Shown here in pieces: positions 58,598-64,000 of a stretch of 64,000 nucleotides of DNA. The position numbers were made by a program, and so were the translations under genes. The notes beneath the pieces were generated by a model. That model worked only from the letters and a program-made list of their open reading frames with translations, made no database searches and was not told the origin of the DNA. Source of the stretch: Flavobacteriales bacterium (lineage in GTDB: Bacteria; Bacteroidota; Bacteroidia; JACJYZ01). Location: positions 682,001 through 746,000 of the forward strand of contig JACJYZ010000002.1 of assembly GCA_020635855.1 (NCBI GenBank), read 5' to 3'. Position 1 is the stretch's first letter, and every line of letters begins with the position of its first letter.

Positions 58598-59557
58598 TCA
58601 GTGGTTTCCCGACTTCTTGCCAAAGTAATAGCTGCTCGAGTTACGAATGGATTTCCGGCTCCAGTTCCATATCACCAGTTGATACCTTCTCCAGATATAG
58701 TCGATGGGAGCGACCAGGAAGTGAATGAACCGGGTGAAGGGAATAATGGCAATGATGAAGAACGCAGAAAAGATGTGTATCTGAACCGACCACGGCATTA
58801 CACTCACCGCGTTGATGTCGGGATTGAATGCCAATACCGATCGCAGATAGGGTGTGAGCACGGCGGCAAACCATGATGAACCCCATCGATTGAAATAGGC
58901 AACGCCAAGTCCCGAAATGATCTGTGTAAGCAGGGTGACATAAACCAGCATGTCCATTTTATTTGTCACCACAAGAACACGATCGCTGCCAAGACGTCTT
59001 TTAATCAGCAATACCAGGCCGATAAGTGCTGATAATCCGAATACAAATGCGGTTGTTTCAAGGATCACCAACCTCACTGGTGATCCGTTCCATGCAAGGA
59101 CGGAGGAAGGAAACAGAAATGCAATCAGGTGACCGAAAAACAACACCAGCAGGCCCCAGTGAAAAGGTTGACTGCCCCAGAACAATTTTTTCCTTTCAAG
59201 AAACTCTGATGAAAGTGAGGATACTTGGAAGCCCCTGTTGCGGTATCGATATACTGAACCTATCAGAAATATGACCAATGACAGATAGGGAAATATGGCA
59301 AAGAGAATGTAATTCAGCATCCCGATGTTGTTGGTCAATCCATACCACAGGAGATATACCGCTGAAATTGCTGCGCCGGCCATGATGAGGAAAACTCCCG
59401 GATAGTCAGTCTTTGAAGGTTGTGCAGCTGTTCCAAAATCAGTGATCGTGCGCCTCGCTTTCAGAATGGCATTGGCGGAAGCGTATACGATGACCAGTAT
59501 GACGAGAAATACAAAACTGAGTATAGCGTCATGTAGATAGGTTGATAGCAACGTCAT
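58598..59557 (-). CDS. narI: Respiratory nitrate reductase gamma subunit
   Basis: The 319-residue membrane cytochrome b oxidises quinol and passes electrons to NarH. The haem ligands are the His pairs in QPFHWGLLVLFFGHLIAF and WSVQIHIFSAFFIIAIIPFTRFIHFL. It is about 90 residues longer than the E. coli protein (225), because two extra N-terminal membrane helices (about 11-32 and 52-75) precede the usual five. Its ATG overlaps the narJ stop (ATGA). Last gene of narGHJI. Confidence 0.93.
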   Translation of the reverse strand: MTLLSTYLHDAILSFVFLVILVIVYASANAILKARRTITDFGTAAQPSKTDYPGVFLIMAGAAISAVYLLWYGLTNNIGMLNYILFAIFPYLSLVIFLIGSVYRYRNRGFQVSSLSSEFLERKKLFWGSQPFHWGLLVLFFGHLIAFLFPSSVLAWNGSPVRLVILETTAFVFGLSALIGLVLLIKRRLGSDRVLVVTNKMDMLVYVTLLTQIISGLGVAYFNRWGSSWFAAVLTPYLRSVLAFNPDINAVSVMPWSVQIHIFSAFFIIAIIPFTRFIHFLVAPIDYIWRRYQLVIWNWSRKSIRNSSSYYFGKKSGNH

Positions 59558-60264
59558 GGCTTTTCGGTTTTAATGGGTCTATGTGAAGTAAATGAACAGG
59601 TGCCGCAGGTACTTGCTACTGGCTGGTGGAGTACCTCCGGTGATTGAAAGGTGTTTGTGTTTTCTTTAAGAACATGTTCAAAGTCCTGCCGGAATATGTC
59701 CAGAAGGGCGCGAATGGCAAATTGATAAACATTGCCGTTTCTTTGGGATTCCTGTAAAACGGCATGGTGCTTTTTTTTGAGCATTTTTGTCCGCAATTCC
59801 ATCCTTGCCGTACTGAATTCACCCAGCATCTTTTCCAGTGCCGGTATAATGATCAGGCCTACCAGTTCATCCCGAAAGGCATAATCATGTACGAGGGGGA
59901 TCAGGGTTAGTACATTCACCAGGTTGTCCGGTAGCTCATTTCCACAGTCGTTTTTGGCTGCCTCCTGTTCATTCTTCATGTTTACCAGAAATGATCCCCT
60001 TTTGTAATCTTCACCGAAAATGACGAACCCCAGGTCCAGGTAACAGATTGCTTGAATGTGAAAGGTTTTGGTGTATACTTCCTCCAGCTCGTTCAAAGGA
60101 GTATTTGCCGCCCATTGTGCGAATGTGTCGAAGCATTCAAGTACTTTGGGGTATCGGTCCTTCAGCACATTTCTACACCTGAGGATTTCCTCCGGAAAGC
60201 TTTCCGAAGGATACCTGAATACATCTGCAAATGCACGGTAATGTGTATAGTCGGTCGGTTTCAT
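59554..60264 (-). CDS. narJ: Nitrate reductase assembly chaperone
   Basis: The 236-residue cytoplasmic chaperone supports insertion of the molybdenum cofactor into NarG. The family region is helical (FADVFRYPSESFPEEI, LEEVYTKTFHIQAICYLDLGFVIFGEDYKRG). The C-terminal tail has a CGTC pair not needed for the family call. It is coupled to narI and lies 6 bp after narH. Confidence 0.9.
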   Translation of the reverse strand: MKPTDYTHYRAFADVFRYPSESFPEEILRCRNVLKDRYPKVLECFDTFAQWAANTPLNELEEVYTKTFHIQAICYLDLGFVIFGEDYKRGSFLVNMKNEQEAAKNDCGNELPDNLVNVLTLIPLVHDYAFRDELVGLIIIPALEKMLGEFSTARMELRTKMLKKKHHAVLQESQRNGNVYQFAIRALLDIFRQDFEHVLKENTNTFQSPEVLHQPVASTCGTCSFTSHRPIKTEKP

Positions 60265-60270
60265 GTTTTA

Positions 60271-61764
60271 TCATAGTCCGCGGGCCGGTCGTATTTTAAA
60301 GCCGAACCCTGTTTCACCTTTTGCATCAGCCGTCGCCTCTATCATTTCCAGGGATTCTTCCCGATGAGCTGCAGGTATTACAAAGCGCTCATCAAACGTG
60401 GCAAGGGAGGTGAGTCTGAAAATGCTGTCTGCTTCCTTGGGGTCTGTGTTGCCCTGGGCCAATGCTTCTTCTACTTCTTCTTTGGGTAGGTCACCTACGG
60501 TTTCGTTTCTCCGATGAATTTTTACGGCCAGCAATTTCCTCAATACCGCTTTGATTTTTTCTTCATTGCCCGCAGTGAAAAGCGATGCGAGGTATTTCAT
60601 CGGTAACCGGTACTGGTCGATTCCTGCCCAAAGAGATTTGGTGGTGGAATCGTAAATACCGTCACTATCCACGCTCGCCATTGCCGGTAGCATCGGTGGC
60701 ACGTAGAACAGATTGGGAATGGTACGGAATTCGGGGTGTAATGGCAATGCGATTTTCCATTTCTTTACGAATTTGTAAACCGGCGATTGTTGCGCGGCAC
60801 GAATGGTAGAATCCGCGATTCCGTTTTTTCTTGCTTCCCTGATGACCTCCTCACTAAAAGGATCCAAATAAATGGCCATTTGTTTGTCAACAAGGTCCTT
60901 CTCATCACAAGATGCGACCTCATGAATTTTATCCGCATCGTACAACATCACGCCCAGGTAGCGGATGCGACCTACACAAGAATGCATGCATGCCGGCGCC
61001 TGACCGGATTCCAGGCGAGGGTAGCATAGGATGCATTTCTCCGACTTACCCGTATTCCAGTTGTAGTAGCTTTTTTTGTAAGGGCAGGCGGTTACACACA
61101 TCCTCCACGCACGGCAACGTTCCTGGTTGATCAGAACCACTCCGTCTTCTCCTCTTTTGTACAAAGCGCCGGACGGACAAGAACCCACGCAGGCCGGATT
61201 CAGGCAGTGATTGCAGATACGGGGAAGGTAATGAAAGGTCATTCGCTCCAATTGGAAGAGACTTTCCTGTTCCGGCCCGCTCAGGTCCTTGAAGTTCACG
61301 TCATTTCTTGCGTAATCCGGCGACCCGCTCAGGTCATCATCCCAGTTGGGGCCCGACTGCACGTCCACCGGTTTTCCGGTTACCAGGGACACAGGTCTTG
61401 CCGTGGGTTGATCATCTCCCTCCGGTGCGTCAAACAGATCGGAATATTTGTATGTCCAGGGCTCATAATAGTCGTCAAGTACCGGCATGTGAGGGTTGTG
61501 GAAGATGTTTTTCAGGCCCTTTAGTTTTCCGGCACCCTTCAACGATACGGTGTCACCGTTTTTCACCCATCCTCCCTGGTATATTTCCTGGTCTTCCCAT
61601 TTGGTGGGGTAACCTGTTCCTGGTTTGGTCTCCACATTGTTCCACCACATATATTCTGCCCCCTTCCTGTCGGTCCATATGTTCTTGCAGGCAATGGAAC
61701 ATGTGTGACACCCGATACACTTATCGAGATGAAACACCATTGAGACTTGCGATCTGATATCCAT
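60271..61764 (-). CDS. narH: Respiratory nitrate reductase beta subunit
   Basis: The 497-residue iron-sulfur subunit has four cluster motifs: CIGCHTCSIAC, CNHCLNPACVGSC, CRAWRMCVTAC and CILCYPRLESGQAPACMHSC. In the third, Trp replaces a Cys, as in E. coli NarH, which gives the single 3Fe-4S cluster. It relays electrons from NarI to NarG. It starts 23 bp after the narG stop. Confidence 0.95.
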   Translation of the reverse strand: MDIRSQVSMVFHLDKCIGCHTCSIACKNIWTDRKGAEYMWWNNVETKPGTGYPTKWEDQEIYQGGWVKNGDTVSLKGAGKLKGLKNIFHNPHMPVLDDYYEPWTYKYSDLFDAPEGDDQPTARPVSLVTGKPVDVQSGPNWDDDLSGSPDYARNDVNFKDLSGPEQESLFQLERMTFHYLPRICNHCLNPACVGSCPSGALYKRGEDGVVLINQERCRAWRMCVTACPYKKSYYNWNTGKSEKCILCYPRLESGQAPACMHSCVGRIRYLGVMLYDADKIHEVASCDEKDLVDKQMAIYLDPFSEEVIREARKNGIADSTIRAAQQSPVYKFVKKWKIALPLHPEFRTIPNLFYVPPMLPAMASVDSDGIYDSTTKSLWAGIDQYRLPMKYLASLFTAGNEEKIKAVLRKLLAVKIHRRNETVGDLPKEEVEEALAQGNTDPKEADSIFRLTSLATFDERFVIPAAHREESLEMIEATADAKGETGFGFKIRPARGL

Positions 61765-61787
61765 GGGACTGTTATTAAATGTTATGA

Positions 61788-64000
61788 TTAGAATTCAACT
61801 TTATCCATTCTTCTTACAAGTACATGCGTATCCCGGTTGGCACCTACCGGCCCCCAGTAGTTAAAGTGGTAACTGAACTGGCCGTATCCACCCACCAAAA
61901 GATTCGGTTTCAGGTGAACACGTGTAAAGCTGTTATGACCTCCGGCCCGGCGGTTGCCTCTTACCTGTGATTTGGGTACGGAGTAAGTCCGTTCCGGTGA
62001 GTGGTATACAATACATACTCCTTTAGGTATGCGGGCACTGACACACGCCCGGGTACAATACACTCCGTGGTCATTATAAACCTCAACCCAGTCATTGTCC
62101 TTGATGCCGAGTTCCGATGCATCCACTTCATTGATCCAGCATGGTTCCATGCCTCTGGACAGTGTAAGCATCCGGAGTGTATCTCCGTATGTGGAGTGAA
62201 TGTGCCATTTACCGTGAGGTGTAAGGCAGTTCAGCATTCTTGCTTTTCCATCGTTCACGGTTTTCCGGAGATCACCATATACCTCCGGCGTCGGAGAGGG
62301 CTTATAGGTGGGAAGATGTTCACCGAACATGATGTATCCCTCGTGATCCAGGTAGAAATGTTGCCTGCCTGTCAAGGTCCTCCAGGGCACCAGCCTGTCT
62401 ACATTGTAGGTATATGCGGCATAGGCCCTGCCGTTATTCATAAGGCCCGACCATACAGGTGATGTGTTGTAGCGACGGGGTTGTGCCTGGAGGTCTTTGT
62501 AATCTGTTCGTACATCTTTCAATCCTTCTCCCAGGTCGGCCAAAACCAAACCGGTTTTCTTTTCCATGTTCTGGTAGGCCCGGAAGTTTAGTTTACCGTT
62601 GGTAAGGGTGGATAAGGAAAGCACAGCGTTGGCGGCTTCCACATCTTCCCTGAGCGATGGGTACTCTTTGCCGTCAATTTCCTGGATGTGGTTGCGGCGT
62701 TGCAGCATTTCTTCATACACGTCATCGCACATGTAATGATTGCCGTGCGCACCCAGGCCGTTTTTTGCTACTCCGTCACCAAGCGAAATGTATTTTTGAT
62801 AGATGAGTTTGTAGTCCCGGTCAACCAATTTCATCTTGTGCATGGTCTTTCCCGGGATGGGTTCACATTCTCCCTTGCTCCAATCCAATAATTTGGGTTG
62901 GGTGATTTCATCGGCTGAATCGTGAGACAGGGGTAGATTAACAAGGTCCGTTACAGGCTCGGGTAAATAACTCTTGGCCATCTCGCTCACTTTTTTGGCA
63001 ATGGCCTGAAAGATCTGCCAGTCGGTTTTGGCCTCCCACACCGGAGGGACGGCTTCTGATAAGGGATGAATAAAGGAATGTAAATCGGTGCTGTTCAAAT
63101 CCGCTTTCTCATACCAGGATGCGGTTGGGAGAACGACATCGGAGTACAGGGCCGACGTATCCATTCGGAAATTGATGTCAATGACCAGATCCATTTTGCC
63201 GGAAGGAGCGCTTTCTCTGTAGATGATATCCTGAACCGACTCGCCGGCCACTTCATCCGCTATGTCATTGTGATGTGTGCCCAGATAGTGATTCAGCATG
63301 TATTCATGACCTTTGGCACTTGACATCAGGGCATTTCCCCTCCAGATAAACCATACCCTCGGGAAGTTCACGGGATCATCGGGATCCACCACCGAGTGTA
63401 ACAATTCTTTGGATTTTAGTTTTTGAACCACATGATCAACAACCTCTTTTTCATCCCTGGCACCCTGGGCTCGTGCTTCCTTGACAATATCCAGGTTGCT
63501 TTTGTTGAACTGGGGATAAAAGGGCATCCAGCCGTTCCGAACAGATTTAACCACCCAGTCTGCAGTGTGTTGATGGGCCAGTTCGTTGGCGTTTTCCGGT
63601 ACGCTGTTGTATAATTTCTGGTTGTTGTCATAGCGCCATTGATCTGAATGGATATAATGCCAGATGGGGGCTTGCTGAAACCGATTGGCGCCTTGCCAGT
63701 CCTTGCCGGACATGACGGTTCCCCATGAATCCACCGGAGCAAGTTTTTCCTGTCCTACATAGTGGTTCATTCCGCCACCGTTTTTACCATTGCAACCGGT
63801 AAGCATCTGTGCCATGATTGAGGCGCGATACATCAGGTTCCCGTGGAACCAGTGGTTGATGGCAGCACCCACTATCACCATGCACTTGCCTTGTGTCGTT
63901 TCCGCGGTACCTGCCCATTCCCGGGCAAATTTTATCACCGTTTTTCGCCCTATACCGGTAAAGATCTCTTGCCAGGCAGGTGTGTAGGCTGCGTCTTTGT
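61788..64000 (-). CDS. narG: Respiratory nitrate reductase alpha subunit, C-terminal part (runs off the window)
   Basis: About 737 codons of the molybdopterin catalytic subunit are present; the N-terminal half, with the FS0 cluster and the Mo-ligand Asp, lies beyond 64000. Recognisable blocks are MVIVGAAINHWFHGNL, MLTGCNGKNGGGMNHYVGQEK, YSDVVLPTASWYEKADLNSTDLHSFIHP, and the C-terminal MGD-binding region (LTPHGKWHIHSTYGD, CVSARIPKGVCIVYH). The frame continues unbroken to the edge (reading AAYTPAWQEIFTGIG before the first Met). It heads narGHJI; its promoter is outside the window. Confidence 0.95.
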   Translation of the reverse strand, partial: KDAAYTPAWQEIFTGIGRKTVIKFAREWAGTAETTQGKCMVIVGAAINHWFHGNLMYRASIMAQMLTGCNGKNGGGMNHYVGQEKLAPVDSWGTVMSGKDWQGANRFQQAPIWHYIHSDQWRYDNNQKLYNSVPENANELAHQHTADWVVKSVRNGWMPFYPQFNKSNLDIVKEARAQGARDEKEVVDHVVQKLKSKELLHSVVDPDDPVNFPRVWFIWRGNALMSSAKGHEYMLNHYLGTHHNDIADEVAGESVQDIIYRESAPSGKMDLVIDINFRMDTSALYSDVVLPTASWYEKADLNSTDLHSFIHPLSEAVPPVWEAKTDWQIFQAIAKKVSEMAKSYLPEPVTDLVNLPLSHDSADEITQPKLLDWSKGECEPIPGKTMHKMKLVDRDYKLIYQKYISLGDGVAKNGLGAHGNHYMCDDVYEEMLQRRNHIQEIDGKEYPSLREDVEAANAVLSLSTLTNGKLNFRAYQNMEKKTGLVLADLGEGLKDVRTDYKDLQAQPRRYNTSPVWSGLMNNGRAYAAYTYNVDRLVPWRTLTGRQHFYLDHEGYIMFGEHLPTYKPSPTPEVYGDLRKTVNDGKARMLNCLTPHGKWHIHSTYGDTLRMLTLSRGMEPCWINEVDASELGIKDNDWVEVYNDHGVYCTRACVSARIPKGVCIVYHSPERTYSVPKSQVRGNRRAGGHNSFTRVHLKPNLLVGGYGQFSYHFNYWGPVGANRDTHVLVRRMDKVEF

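Overview
The window looks like a chromosomal segment of a facultatively anaerobic, nitrate-respiring member of the Bacteroidota. The evidence is a T9SS type B sorting domain on a giant SprB-repeat protein, a fused ccoNO cbb3 oxidase gene, a fused moaC-moaB gene, a two-component-regulator-propeller histidine kinase paired with a LytTR regulator, and Bacteroidota-type -7 boxes (TAnnTTTG). The order or family cannot be fixed from the sequence alone. I see no tRNA, rRNA, CRISPR array, transposase or phage gene.

Layout. 1-15.7 kb: envelope genes (PrsW-like protease, band-7 protein, alpha-2-macroglobulin plus PBP1C pair, DUF4846 and DUF3352-like proteins) separated by gaps filled with a dispersed composite repeat. 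15.9-25 kb: LytTR response regulator, a sensor kinase interrupted by one in-frame TAA, a lipoprotein/membrane protein pair divergent from a vWA lipoprotein, and an inward-rectifier K+ channel; two gaps here hold hairpins and intrinsic terminators that suggest unannotated small RNAs. 25-30 kb: the SprB-like protein and a decayed relic of its repeat. 30.2-39 kb: cbb3 oxidase and its assembly genes (ccoS-ccoNO-ccoQ-ccoP-ccoG-ccoH-DsbD_2, and ccoI). 39-46 kb: molybdenum-cofactor genes (moeA, modE-like, TSUP permease, mobA, moaD, moaE, moaCB) with a tyrosine phenol-lyase gene inside. 46-48 kb: di-iron repair protein Ric, an unknown partner and a carbonic anhydrase. 48-54.3 kb: two NarK transporters, an outer-membrane porin and an MbnP/MbnH-like pair. 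54.4-58.3 kb: hemerythrin, moaA, thioesterase and two Crp/Fnr regulators. 58.6-64 kb: narIJHG, with narG running off the right edge.

How it fits together. The right half is one respiratory programme: microaerobic oxidase, nitrate uptake, nitrate reductase, the molybdenum cofactor it needs, and defence or repair against NO and O2. I found a recurring 14-bp palindrome, ATGAY-N4-RTCAT, in front of seven of these units. In five cases it sits at exactly the same distance (29.5 bp from its centre) from a -7 box, as expected for class II activation by a Crp/Fnr protein. An FNR-type regulator with an N-terminal cysteine cluster is encoded inside the module, behind one of these sites. This predicted regulon is the most coherent discovery in the window.
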